The notes: generated from the sequence alone by a model not told the origin. A DNA stretch of 64,000 nt from Piezodorus guildinii (GCA_023052935.1 CM041295.1:22258880-22322879); one strand, 5' to 3'. Numbered from the stretch's first letter, positions 23,501-33,697 are shown. A program made the numbers and translations.

Positions 23501-23868
23501 ATTCCATTTATTTGGACGATTAGAGCATTTGCAGAAGTGTTGAAACACCCCGTATCGGAAATAAATATATAAAAATTCTTTCTTTGTAAAATATCAATAT
23601 ATGTATTATTCTGTCAGATCCTTAATCGATTCCATTCCGAGTTAGCTTTGTACTCTCAAGTCTCTTTTTCACCGGCTGTTATTTATATCATGCTCCTTAC
23701 AATTTTTTTTTTTTTTTTTTTTATCAGCCCTTTGTCGCTTTTGTAAAGGCCTATCGTTTGAGCTTCGCAGAGATCTCAAGGCTACTTAAATTATTTTCTA
23801 AGCAACAATATTTTTCCATAACATTTACTAAAAGCCGTTTTTTGTAATATTTCCTTCTGCTCTTATAC
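23501..23868. other. No gene seen
   Basis: Contains a T-run at 23702-23722 followed by sequence with no recognised family. Confidence 0.45.
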
Positions 23869-24150
23869 ATATTTTTTTTTAATATATATTTATTGAACTT
23901 TATGACTGTATTATTAAACACATTAAGTAAAATTTAGGAATACGTTATATACATTTATAATACATTGTGGAGAAAATATCTTTTGACAGCACTCAAAAAC
24001 ATATAATAGACCGAGAAGGTTTCTGGGCCATCTTCTGTTCGAGCGCCTTGAAGGATTATCAGCAATAGCAGTATATCCCAGGATAGAAGCTAATGGGTTA
24101 GAGTGGGAATAGAGTTAATGCAAGTAAGAAGCTTTAAGGATTTTGGATCC
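23869..24150 (-). pseudogene. Jockey-A-related LINE 3' end, minus strand
   Basis: T-run, then the complement of the tail (ttatgactgtattattaaac), the ggccatcttctgttcgagcg block and the complement of NPLAS-type C-terminal coding sequence. Very short, diverged and 5' truncated. Confidence 0.65.
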
Positions 24151-24250
24151 ATTTTTTTCCCTCGTGTGTCTTCAAAATATTGGAAGGAATCAGTCCGGGT
24201 GGCGGACTTTAAATGAAACAACTAAATATTTCACCTATTTAATGTTTGCC

Positions 24251-24284
24251 AACGTTTCGACCCCCCTTTGTGGGTCATCATCAG
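24251..24284 (-). ncRNA. Hammerhead-ribozyme-like core, left arm
   Basis: Minus strand, in order: CTGATGA (24284-24278), a GACCC/GGGTC stem (one spare base before it) with loop acaaagg, GAAAC (24258-24254) and GTT. All invariant core bases of a hammerhead are present. AACGTT is self-complementary, so stem III could form only between two monomers. Cleavage activity is untested. Confidence 0.5.
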
Positions 24285-24664
24285 GGCTAAAAGATACAAA
24301 AGAAATACAATTTCAATGATATTACATACAATATTATATAACCTATTGAGCTAGAGAATGTCGGTATTAAAATATAATAGAAGAACTATATATGTAAAAA
24401 AACTTATTTAAAATACAATGACTATAGTATAATAATGGAAGTGTTCTACAAAACAAATGTTTACTAAACAAAATGTACACATATATCAATAATTTACATG
24501 AAATATGAATCATAAAAATATGAAAAAGAGTGGAGATACGTACCGCATGGTGGATGAATGGAAACTAGGTAAAGTTTCCATCCTACCTACCCCCCATCTA
24601 CCAAATAATAACTAGTTTCCATGTAATGCCATTGAAATTGTATTTCTTTTGTATCTTTTTAGCC

Positions 24665-24697
24665 CTGTTGATGACAAAAAAGGGGGGTCGAAACGTT
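24665..24697 (+). ncRNA. Hammerhead-like core, right arm (degenerate)
   Basis: ctgttgatgacaaaaaaggg then ggtcgaaacgtt. The first box is broken and the stem lost its 5' strand, while GAAACGTT is kept. Probably inactive. Confidence 0.35.
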
Positions 24698-24924
24698 GGC
24701 AAACAATAAATAGGTGAAACTATTTAGTTGTTTCATTTAATGACCGCCACCCGGACTAATTCCTTCCAGTAATTCCCAACGGTCAACTAATTACATCCTC
24801 AATCTTCAAAATATGTATTCACATTATAACACATTTTATTCATACACTCATTGATCGATTTGAATAATCTTCCACCTCCCTCACCCCAAAAAAAATAATT
24901 TCACTTATTCCAAAAACATTACTT

Positions 24925-25095
24925 TAACTATCATTTCCGAGGCGCCTTAAAAGAAGATGGCCTCGAGACCTTCTAGTTTAGATTCATAGTGGAGTGATGC
25001 CAGTGGGCATTTTCTCTTCATGTAGATTATCGGACAGCTAATTTACTTGAAGTATTTACTAATACAGTTGTAAATCTCAATTTAGATTTTGTTAT
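24925..25095 (+). pseudogene. Jockey-A LINE, last 170 bases
   Basis: gaggcgccttaaaagaagat, gcctcgagaccttctagttt, tgatgccagtgggcattttc and 'aatacagttgtaaatctcaa' are the Jockey-A C-terminus and 3' UTR. Strongly 5' truncated. Confidence 0.75.
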
Positions 25096-25099
25096 CTTT

Positions 25100-25250
25100 A
25101 AAATAGTGTGATAGGGATTAAATACCATATATTTGAATTTTCTTCTATTAAAGTATCATTAATTTTGTTATTTCGAAATAACTATATGTTTCTTGTAGCT
25201 AGTATTGCTAAAAAATGGGTTAATTTACGATTTGAAAGACTGATAACCAG
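25100..25250 (+). repeat. HER repeat, central fragment
   Basis: 'ttttcttctattaaagtatc' and 'tagtattgctaaaaaatggg' match the 14620-14710 part of the full HER copy. Confidence 0.5.
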
Positions 25251-25279
25251 TGTGTGTGTGTGTGTGTGTTAGTATATAT

Positions 25280-25335
<56 letters not shown>
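25251..25335. repeat. (TG)n followed by (TA)n microsatellite
   Basis: About 19 bases of TG then 64 bases of TA. It explains the YIYIYI frame on the minus strand here. Confidence 0.9.
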
Positions 25336-25341
<6 letters not shown>

Positions 25342-25914
25342 AATATAAACATAAATAAAAATTTAATATTAAAAATCAAATGTTTTTTAACTTGAAAAAG
25401 GTAATGGACAATGATTCCATAGATACATTTAGCCTCGTTGTGCAAGGTTAAATATAAAAACAATAGTTCCTCAGATTTTAAACAGAACAATTTAATCAGA
25501 ATTCATAAATAAAAAAAAAATAATAGGAACATTAACAAAAAAGGATTTATCAAATTTAAGATTAATTAAAGGCTAACTGATACATAAAACTGATTAACTT
25601 ACAATACAGAGCTCATGCTTAAAACAATGTCAATTAAGCAGGCCTGAGATCTAACACCGTTTCGGATTCACTCGCTGTTTCGTAACCTTCCTTAATAAAT
25701 TTTAATAAATAACATTGTTTTGGTACGTAATACTCACGCAGTTATTTATCGATTAATAAGCTATCGAGCGCGTCGCTACATACACGATGTAGTTATTTTA
25801 TGTTTTATTGGCTTTTATTTCCTTTTAAATTTCTTATGTAAATTTCAGTGGCGAGGGAATGCAAGTCGTGCATTGCTGGATCGAGCCCACCACATTTAAA
25901 AATTAAAAATAACT
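25336..25914. other. No gene seen, possible degenerate HER end
   Basis: 25852-25905 (gcgagggaatgcaagtcgtg) looks like a decayed HER 3' terminus. Nothing else recognised. Confidence 0.4.
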
Positions 25915-25926
25915 TTAAGTTAATTT

Positions 25927-26334
25927 TTTTTTTTATTGAGATATATCACAATTTGTTACAAAATGAACAATAATAATATTGATAAGAGACCACATTCATA
26001 CTAAATATACAGAAAATAATAATAACAGTCAAATTACATAAAATAGAAAATAAATAAATTCATATATATACAATAACATAATAATAATAAATAAAAAAAC
26101 AAAACAAATCGAAACAACAACCTATTATTGAGATAAATAAAAAGTTGGCAAATAAATAAACATCTTACACACAATCATAACTATATACAATATATACAAT
26201 TGCTAAAGGGACCCCAGCACGCGCTCTTCCCTACACTTGTAGAGGAAAAAGCGGAATGCAAGAGATCCCAGCGCCTCTATCTCAGCCGCATCACTGGTCT
26301 GAGCCAGTGGAGGCTGAGTTAGGGCGCTGTAGCC
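25927..26334 (-). mobile_element. SINE-C, minus strand, 12-bp TSD
   Basis: Flanked by ttaagttaattt at 25915-25926 and 26335-26346. On the minus strand it starts with gcgccctaactcagcctcca, has the gatctcttgcattccgcttt block and ends in an AT-rich tail. It shares its 5' start with copies at 39431 and 50836-51280, so the start is the true end of the family rather than a truncation. I see no clear tRNA-like A and B boxes. Confidence 0.75.
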
Positions 26335-26399
26335 TTAAGTTAATTTAAAATATGATTTCTAGTAGGTAGGTAGGTGAAGTTATGTTTTGCGACGTTTTT

Positions 26400-26984
26400 A
26401 TGCATGGTGTTTGGCTTTTCTTGTTCACTTCAACATAAAACACTTCGTGTTACACAAAATGAGAAATTTCATATATTAGATGCGTATCTCCCTGAAACTT
26501 TGCAGCATTATTATATCGAAATCGGCGAAGCAGAAGAAAGATCTACTTAATACCATGTATTTTTCACCACTTTTTTTAAAAAATCGGCTCAATGATTTTG
26601 TATAAACTCGATTATGAAAAACCGCAAAATATACAAGTTGAACGAATTTGAGGAGGAAAGGAGAAAAGAGAAATTTTTTTTTTTAGCACAAGTTTAGTGA
26701 TATAGATTTATAATGCGCCTATTGGAAACCTAAAGATTTAGAAAAAATTTTCTATAAAAAATCATATAGACAAAGTTGTAAAACGTAATGCAGAAAGACG
26801 AAATTGAGACACAATTTTAATTGTATCTAATATTTTCTAATGCTAGATTATTTAATCCGAAACACATGTTTACATCGAAACACAATTCTTTACCCTTTCT
26901 TAAAGTCTGACTTAATTTAAATGTTCTCAAATTGTTTTTAACAACGGAAGCAGGTGAAAGTCGTGTTTTGCGCGCACCAGATTT

Positions 26985-26985
<1 letters not shown>
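26400..26985 (+). repeat. HER repeat copy, 5' damaged
   Basis: The core word 'ataccatgtatttttcacca' (26552) and the end gaaagtcgtgttttgcgcgc with accagattt (26956-26983) are kept. It is followed by a (TA)n tract. Confidence 0.65.
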
Positions 26986-26999
<14 letters not shown>

Positions 27000-27016
<17 letters not shown>

Positions 27017-27654
27017 GCTTGGGTCTGTGTGTGTATTCTCAGATAGCTTGTAATGTCTTGAATGTATGTTATCGTTGGCTAAACACATGTATTGTACTTG
27101 TAATGTTTTTTTGTTTTTGCTTTTTGAAAAAGTACAAAACCACAGGGAAACCAATTAAGGCTCGCCGGTAAAGTTGCAAATGAGGCCCGGGGGCAGTGAA
27201 TTATCGATATTGTCGGACGGCAACCTTTACAAAACACTATTTTGCCAATTTATGTCCAGAAAACTATATTCAGTTCGTACGATTTGATGAAGATTACATC
27301 AAAGCTTCTGAATCTTATGGAACCAAACGTATCTGTTTAATAATATTGTACAATATTACTGATTTTTATAAAACTTTATGAAGAGAATTTATTGAAACTC
27401 TTTTAAACATATTGGTCGAAATTTGGCCTTATGTGGGACATATAAAGAGTAAATTTGTATGTTTTATTTATATAAATTCCATAAATTTGTAAACAATTAA
27501 AATTAAATCAATCTAAAAAAAGAAAAAAGAACGGATAGCTATTTATTACTTGACACAGCTTTTTCAGTGCTTAATTTAATAATAAGTAGTTACAAAATAA
27601 GAAGAAAATTAACTGGTTCCTATTTAGGTTATATACCTAAATATTTTATGTATA

Positions 27655-27656
<2 letters not shown>
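27000..27656. other. No gene seen
   Basis: Two short frames (27000-27171 and 27196-27381) have no motif. The second (YRYCRTATFTKHYFANLCPE) does not match anything I know. Confidence 0.4.
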
Positions 27657-27731
<75 letters not shown>

Positions 27732-27732
27732 A
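27657..27732. repeat. (TA)n microsatellite
   Basis: About 75 bases of TA, directly abutting the hammerhead-bearing repeat at 27733. Confidence 0.95.
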
Positions 27733-27867
27733 CATTGAAATTGTATTTATTTTGTATCTTTTTAGCCCTGATGATGACCCAAAAAGAGGGGTTGAAACGT
27801 TGGCAAAAAATAAATAGGTGAAACTATTTAGTTGTTTCATTTAATGACCGCCACCCGGACTAATTAA
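27733..27867 (+). mobile_element. Single copy of the 24180-type terminal repeat
   Basis: Matches the right arm at 24620-24768 from caattgaaattgtat to ccgccacccggactaatt. Its hammerhead-like core is better preserved than in that arm. Confidence 0.7.
27768..27801 (+). ncRNA. Hammerhead-ribozyme-like core
   Basis: CTGATGA (27768-27774), a tgaccc/ggggtt pairing with an aaaaaga loop, GAAAC (27794-27798) and GTT (27799-27801). Complete core; the stem has one G-U pair. Possible stems I and III lie in the flanks. Activity untested. Confidence 0.5.
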
Positions 27868-28079
27868 TATATACTGTAGTCGAAACTAAAAAATTGCTTC
27901 TCTTCCATCTTCAATTGTACTAGATACAAGATATGTCTAATGTCTTTTAAACAGAATGGTGGTTTTCGTTTTACATGCAGTTATTGCTTTTAGGCAAGTG
28001 TTCAAGGGCAAAGGCGAAACGGACAATTTTAAAATTTACAGAGGATCTGTCCAATTTAAATATTTTAAGGTTTTTTTTT

Positions 28080-28385
28080 TTTTTTTTCGAGCGAGTTTAA
28101 TCAAAATCGTTAGAGCCGTTTTCGAGAAAATTGTAAAAAGCTACAAAGTGCAAGGTATAAAGTGGCCCTTCTGGTAAGCTGATTTTGATGAAAAAGGTTT
28201 TATAATGTCTCGGGCGTATATTTATCTTAATAAGGACTTTTGGTTTACGCGCTGGAGTTACCACACACGGACAAACTAAGACCTTTTTCGGGACTCGGTT
28301 ATTTGGACTTAAGAGACCCTAAAACGTGTATATCAGTTGAAAACTGGAATTCACAATAAGTAAGTGAAAGTTAAAAATATAGTTT
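28080..28385 (-). repeat. HER repeat, 5' half, minus strand
   Basis: The complement of the HER core: ataaagtggcccttctggta, 'gttaccacacacggacaaac', 'gaccctaaaacgtgtatatc', then the HER hairpin end 'aagtaagtgaaagtt' at 28360-28375. Confidence 0.65.
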
Positions 28386-28610
28386 TTAATGCTAAAAATA
28401 ATCGAATAAATTGGTTTAATAACAAATTAATGAGAGATCTTTGGGCTTCCTTTAAAATGTCCTAGATTGGATATGTTCCTTTTTAAAATCACCGTCTCAT
28501 ATGCGCATACGTGTATAGATACTATAATAGCTTTTATGAAGAATTTTCCACTAATAATGGTTTGGGCTCAAACCATGGTAAGCCAAACCGAATACCTTCT
28601 CTACCTCTAA

Positions 28611-29063
28611 AGGCGGCGATACACAGTGAGAAATAGGGTATATGTAGGTGAGGTGAAAGCAAGTCTTGTATGTGTTCACGAAAGTAGCAGGAGAGGGGGA
28701 AGGCTTATTTAAAAAAAAAAATGGATAATGTCATCAAATATTACTATTAGAAAAATCCTAAAATATCATTAAATATTTTTTTTTTTTTAAATATGAAAAA
28801 AACTGAATGGTAAAGTTATATCCAAACAAACAAGTGTAATATACACATCGTAAAAACATTTTTATGTAGAAACTCAAATTTTAAGAAATTAAACATTATT
28901 TATTATAAAAGGTAAAAATAATAAATGATGAAGTATTATAGAAAATTCGGTAATTGATTATTTATAATAATATGTTGAAAGTATATGATATTCACTTTCA
29001 CCTACCCATCACGAATTTCACCTCACCAACACATACCTTAATTCTCACCGTGTATCGCCGCCT
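28611..29063. mobile_element. MITE with long imperfect TIRs and TAA target duplication
   Basis: The ends aggcggcgatacac are inverted (28611-28624 and 29050-29063), and the similarity runs about 75 bases inward (gtgagaa, ggtatatgt/ggtatgtgt, ggtgaggtgaaa). TAA flanks both ends (28608-28610, 29064-29066). A TWA duplication with a GC-rich TIR is what PIF/Harbinger elements make. No transposase inside; the middle is AT-rich. Confidence 0.75.
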
Positions 29064-29499
29064 TAAAGCTGAGGGAGGTTTTTGCCAGGGGTGTGTTGGC
29101 GGCATAACAAAAAAACACACTGTGCATATTTTTAATCCTCCTTACCTTAAAGGAAAAGTACTATTAAAATAATAAAAACTTAAATAATTACTTATAAATA
29201 AGATACACGGGGCAATACAAATACAACTTCAATTAAGAAGCTTATGATATTAGCATTGAAATGTTATTATTTAACAAGTATTAAGAGCAACAGGATTACA
29301 ATATCTTTTTCTTAAATAATTTATTCTAACAATCGGAATCCAGAGTTTTGTTTTGTAAAGAAATTAATCGGATTGTATAATTAATTGAATAGGATCTTTT
29401 CCTCTTTCATGTTATCTAAAAGAAACTTAGCGGTTTGATAATCGTTTTAAAACCAACCAACCGACATAAGCCCTATAAACGTTATCGAAATATTTCCAA

Positions 29500-29870
29500 G
29501 TTTTTTACTTTTATTTACCTATATATGAAATATATAGGTAGGTAAAGTATTGCGATCGTGAAACCCAATTTTCAACGGAAATACACGTTTTAGGGTCGTC
29601 TTGGAGTGCGAATGACCAAGTCCCGAAAAAAAGTCTCTGTATGTGTGTGTGTCCGTAAGTTGTAACTCCCGCGCGTAAACGATAAGTCCTATGAAACTGA
29701 ATTTTCATACTTAATACGCCCGAAATGTTACGAAAACTTTTTTATTAAAATCAGCTAACCAGAAAAGACACTTTATACCATGCATTTCGCACCTTTTAAA
29801 GATTTTCTCAAATACGGCTCTTATACATGGAGCCGTTTTAAAAAAAATCGTAATAGGGTACAAATTGTAT
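29500..29870 (+). repeat. HER repeat, 5' half with hairpin end
   Basis: Starts with acctatatatgaaatatata, a 9-bp-arm hairpin, then 'tattgcgatcgtgaaa', 'aacggaaatacacgttttag', 'gtgtgtgtccg', 'actcccgcgcgtaaac' and 'tataccatgcatttcgcacc'. It then diverges. Confidence 0.7.
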
Positions 29871-30059
29871 AGTATTTTCGACGATTTCAATTGACAAGTT
29901 GTTCTAACATCTCAGACATATACCACTTCTGAAATATGAATTTTCTGTTTTATACAGCTTATCGTTTTCGAGCAAGAGTTATCCCGTGAAAACTAGAATG
30001 CAAAACTTTCGATACGATCGTAATACGTTCCCGATATATATATATAATATATATATATA

Positions 30060-31242
30060 GCATTTCCAAGTCAAATTCAACCTTTTCCAAGTCAAATTCA
30101 ACCTTTTCCATAAAAAACTTAACACCAACTGAGCCTAATAGCGAATAAATACGAAAAAGTGAGCGAGGGCGATTAAAATTAATAGTGTAAACGGTAACGA
30201 ACCTTTGGGAACGCAGCTACTGAGCCTTGTATCCAATAAATACTAAAAAGTTATAATAAACCCATATTTGAGCGAGCGCGATTAAAATTAACAGTGTAAT
30301 CGGTAACGAACCTTTGGAAACGCAGCTACTTAGCCTTGTATCCAATAAATACGAAAAAGTTAAAATAAACCCATATTTGAGCGAGCGCGATTATGATTAA
30401 TAGTGTAATCGGTAACGAACCTTTGGGAACGCAGCTACTTAGCCTAGTATCCAATTAATACTAAAAAGTTATAATAAACCCATATTTGAGCGAGCGCGAT
30501 TAAGATTAATAGTGTAATCGGTAACGAACCTTTGGGAACGCAGCTACTGAGCCTTGTATCCAATAAATACTATAAAGTTATAATAAACCCATATTTGAGC
30601 GAGCGCGATTAAAATTAATAGTGTAATCGGTAACGAACCTTTGGGAACGCAGCTACTTAGCCTAGTATCCAATTAATACTAAAAAGTTATAATAAACCTA
30701 TATTTGAGCGAGCGCGATTAAAATTAACAGTGTAATCGGTAACGAAACTTTGGAAACGCAGCTACTTAGCCTTGTATCCAATAAATACGAAAAAGTTAAA
30801 ATAAACCTTTATTTGAGCGAGCGCGATTAAAATTAATATTATAATCGGTAACGAACCTTTGGGAACGCATCTACTGAGCCTACTATCCAATAAATACGAT
30901 AATGTTAAAATAATCTATTGATAGTATTTTCGCCCGCGATTATAAAACTAAAATAAAACGAACCCCGCTAATCCGACTACCACACCTTGTATCGAAAACG
31001 TCTAAAAATTAAAGTATCGGTTATACTTAATATTATAATCGTGATTAATTATATGTAAAAAGGCCCCTGGGAACATTTAACAAGCCACAAGTGTTAAAAA
31101 CATAATATGTAATTAAAATAATCATAAAAACATAAATCATGTTAATTTGATTTTTATTATTTTATTGAAATCGAAAAAGGTTTAATTAGAAATGGAAAAG
31201 GTTGAATTTGACTTGGAAAAGGTTGAATTTGACTTGGAATTG

Positions 31243-31243
<1 letters not shown>
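30060..31243. mobile_element. Non-autonomous element: 51-bp TIRs around a 109-bp tandem array
   Basis: Left TIR 30060-30110 and right TIR 31193-31243 are inverted copies, each made of two tandem 22-base words (ttccaagtcaaattcaacct). Between them lies a 109-bp repeat array (30114-30930) and a unique tail (30931-31192). (TA)n tracts abut both ends, so the target duplication cannot be resolved. It encodes no protein. Confidence 0.75.
30114..30930 (+). repeat. 109-bp tandem repeat, seven units plus degenerate edges
   Basis: The word cggtaacgaa recurs at 30192, 30301, 30410, 30519, 30628, 30737 and 30846, exactly 109 bases apart each time. Each unit also has gagcgagcgcgatta, aacgcagctact and 'gtatccaataaatac'. 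The outermost units are more diverged, and remnants continue to about 31080. Confidence 0.95.

Positions 31244-31276
<33 letters not shown>
31244..31276. repeat. (TA)n tract between two inverted-repeat elements
   Basis: Pure TA directly next to the TIR end of the tandem-array element. Confidence 0.9.
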
Positions 31277-31280
<4 letters not shown>

Positions 31281-31362
31281 TGAATTCAGTTCTCGACTGT
31301 TGATAATTTAAGTTTGTGTTGTTCTTAGGTTTCAGTCAATGAATAAACAATTTTATCTATGC

Positions 31363-31395
31363 GACGTTTCGAGAATTTATTGTTCTCATAATCAT
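31363..31395 (-). ncRNA. Hammerhead-like core, left arm
   Basis: Mirror copy of the core at 31750-31782, with the same degenerate first box. Confidence 0.4.
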
Positions 31396-31749
31396 GCCTT
31401 AACAGTGGAAAAAAACAAAAAAACAGAACATTAATATTATTATACAATAATTAATATATGATGTTATTGTTAGAGATATAAAAAAGAGTACATTGAACAA
31501 TGAATATTAATACAGTAGGTACATAGATATTTTAAATTAGGATTTACATTAAAGATAAAATAAATAAATAAAAATTTTTATATATAATATCTTTAATGTA
31601 AATCCTAATTTAAAATATCTATGTACCTACTGTATTAATATTCATTGTTCAATGTACTCTTTTTTATATCTCTAACAATAACATCATATATTAATTATTG
31701 TATAATAATATTAATGTTCTGTTTTTTTGTTTTTTTCCACTGTTAAGGC

Positions 31750-31782
31750 ATGATTATGAGAACAATAAATTCTCGAAACGTC
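31750..31782 (+). ncRNA. Hammerhead-like core, right arm
   Basis: atgattat (in place of CTGATGA), stem GAGAA (31758-31762) with TTCTC (31770-31774), loop caataaa, then GAAAC and the preferred cleavage triplet GTC (31780-31782). The stem and the second half are intact; the first box is mutated. Confidence 0.45.
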
Positions 31783-31836
31783 GCATAGATAAAATTGTTT
31801 ATTCATTGACTGAAACCTAAGAACAACACAAACTTA

Positions 31837-31843
31837 TATATAT

Positions 31844-31890
<47 letters not shown>
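31837..31890. repeat. (TA)n tract
   Basis: TA-rich run abutting the right arm of the inverted repeat. Confidence 0.9.
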
Positions 31891-31896
<6 letters not shown>

Positions 31897-31959
31897 TGCT
31901 CAGATCTGATGTTTTTACCTAATTGACTAGTTTTTACTGATTTTCTTTTTTTAATTTAT

Positions 31960-32110
31960 GTACCAGTGAAAATGTTTGAAGGAATTATTGAAGATCAAAA
32001 TGGTATAAATCAGATTTCTGAAGATGGGAGCAAATCCCGAAACGTCAAATTTTTTATGTAAATAAAGGATTTAAGTTTTTTATGGAAGACTTTAATCAGC
32101 CCGTTAATAT
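31960..32110 (+). mobile_element. Another hammerhead-bearing repeat, single copy
   Basis: The surrounding bases do not match the 24180, 31309 or 43300 families, so this is a separate repeat. The core itself is described in the next entry. It is followed by 'gtaaataaaggatttaagtt'. Confidence 0.4.
32018..32046 (+). ncRNA. Hammerhead-like core
   Basis: CTGAAGA (32018-32024), stem GGGA/TCCC with loop gcaaa, GAAAC (32039-32043), GTC (32044-32046). One change from the CTGATGA box; the rest of the core fits, with a standard GTC site. Confidence 0.45.
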
Positions 32111-32119
32111 ACCTTTAAT

Positions 32120-32197
32120 ATTATATTTCATATATAGGTAAGTGAAAGTAAAACATTTTTTTATTTTTATAAATAATGATTTATTGACTAGTTTTTG

Positions 32198-32231
<34 letters not shown>
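32120..32231 (-). repeat. HER hairpin terminus fragment, then (TA)n
   Basis: 32128-32155 reads tatttcatatataggtaagt then gaaagta, the HER end hairpin. A (TA)n tract follows at 32203-32231. Confidence 0.55.
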
Positions 32232-32234
<3 letters not shown>

Positions 32235-32340
32235 TTGTAGATGGTATTTTTAAGAAAAATAACAAAACATTTGTTTTCTTTGTTTTTTTATTTATTGCTT
32301 TTAATTCATAGGACTAATATTATAATAAATACATGACGTT

Positions 32341-32380
32341 TGAAAATGGTTGATAGTCATAAGGGCCGAAACGTAAGTCA
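32341..32380 (+). ncRNA. Weak hammerhead-like core
   Basis: ttgatagtcataagggccga then aacgta. GAAAC-GTA is kept and the first box is close to TTGATGA, but a clear stem II is missing. Confidence 0.25.
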
Positions 32381-32429
32381 AAAGACTATTCATTGTTGTA
32401 TATTGATGTTACATTAATAAAATATTATT

Positions 32430-32762
32430 AGACCGGTGACGCGACTGACTGAGATGCGCTGGGATCTCCTGGCCTCGGGCCCCGACACCCATTTGTGGGC
32501 GTCGGGGTTAGATTCGGTGTACCTTGGGGCAGTATGTAAATATTGTATATATGTATGAATGTGACCAAGATTATTATTATTTATTTAGTTTATTTAATTT
32601 TTATCTTTATTTATTCTTCTTTGTAATTTTTTTATTTATTTTGTGATTATTTATTTTTATTTCTTTATTTAGTGTACATAAGGAATGAATGACTTCTTAT
32701 ATCATTAATACTCATTGCCCAAGATTGTGCCAATTGTATTATTTCTAAATAAAACAATTTAA
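32430..32762 (+). mobile_element. SINE-C-like copy, diverged
   Basis: 'ccggtgacgcgactgactga' and 'gcgctgggatctcctgg' match the SINE-C start, followed by its AT-rich tail ending in aaataaaacaatttaaaa. The GC-rich hairpin ggccccgacaccc...gggcgtcgggg replaces the usual one. Confidence 0.55.
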
Positions 32763-33685
32763 AAAACATTAATAAATACAAATATGGTGGGAGAAAGTGT
32801 AATTATTTTCATTATAAATAAAACTACAAAATAAAATAATAACATTTAAATTTGAAATTCGTTTGTCTAAGAATGGAAAATTTCGTAATAAACAATTATA
32901 ATCATACCTGTGATCCGTTGAAGCTTAGAATCTTATTAAAAGGTGAAGCTTTTTGGTCGTAAATCATTTTTTTTTTTTTTTTTGTAATAAAGACTGGATC
33001 ACAAGGTATATTATAAAACAAACATTGTGTACCGAAGATAAAATTGTTATGTATTAATTAAAAACCAATGGAGAGGAAAATATTTGACATTTCATGTGAT
33101 TGACAGGGCTTGCACAGATTCTGTTGACAGGCGGGAACAATCAACAAACTCTCTCCGTCTAATGAATATCTAATTTATTAAACCTTACAAAAAAGATTAA
33201 AAAAAGGAAAGGAATTAAAAAAAAATGGAAATACATGTCTGGCATTATTAATTATCTTAGCAGAGTTTTTACCTTAATTAAGAGGACGAGGAATTCCAGT
33301 TTTAGAAGAAATAATATTTAAAAAATTAAGAGATGTAATTAAGTGAATTTTTTTCCGGATAATGTCAGTTTATTATCTCAATTTAATTAACTATATACAA
33401 TGAACAAGAACTCAACACCGCGAATAAACGTGTACTTTTCTAATTTAGTTGAATAATCCTTTTTGAAACCTATATGACGACCGTGATAAAAACTAGAAAA
33501 AGATTCCGATTGCTAACGGAGTTTTAACACACTTTAAAAACTTAAATTAAAGTTCAACGAATATTTAATTTTTTTTTTCCGCTAAAATTTTATATTTCTA
33601 CTTTTGAAAAGTTTTCACCGAAATTATGTGAACAATTAAGAATATGATTTCTAGATATTATATTCATTTCAGGAAGTTTTACAGG
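32763..33685. other. No gene seen
   Basis: AT-rich sequence with short homopolymer runs. No frame or family recognised. Confidence 0.45.
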
Positions 33686-33697
33686 AAGCACCATAAT

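Larger units (their letters stand above)
24180..24768. mobile_element. Inverted-pair element with hammerhead-like cores (Penelope-type terminal repeats)
   Basis: The left arm 24180-24328 and right arm 24620-24768 are inverted copies (ggaaggaatcagtccgggtg ... caatttcaatg). The spacer is about 290 bases. Each arm carries a GAAACGTT core. A third single copy of the same repeat is at 27733-27867. Penelope-like retroelements have such terminal repeats in either orientation and carry hammerhead motifs in them. No Penelope protein is present. Confidence 0.65.
31309..31836. mobile_element. Near-perfect 248-bp inverted repeat with hammerhead-like cores
   Basis: Arms 31309-31556 and 31589-31836 are collinear without indels (paired positions always sum to 63145) and looked identical wherever I compared them. 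The spacer is only 32 bases. Each arm holds a GAAACGTC core. A single-stranded copy would fold into one long hairpin. It resembles a head-to-head pair of Penelope-type terminal repeats. The near identity implies a young or conversion-maintained structure. Confidence 0.85.

Noticed and set aside
30114..30930. Regular repeat resembling a CRISPR array
   Set aside because: The whole 109-bp unit repeats, with no variable spacers. It is a tandem satellite-like array in an animal genome.
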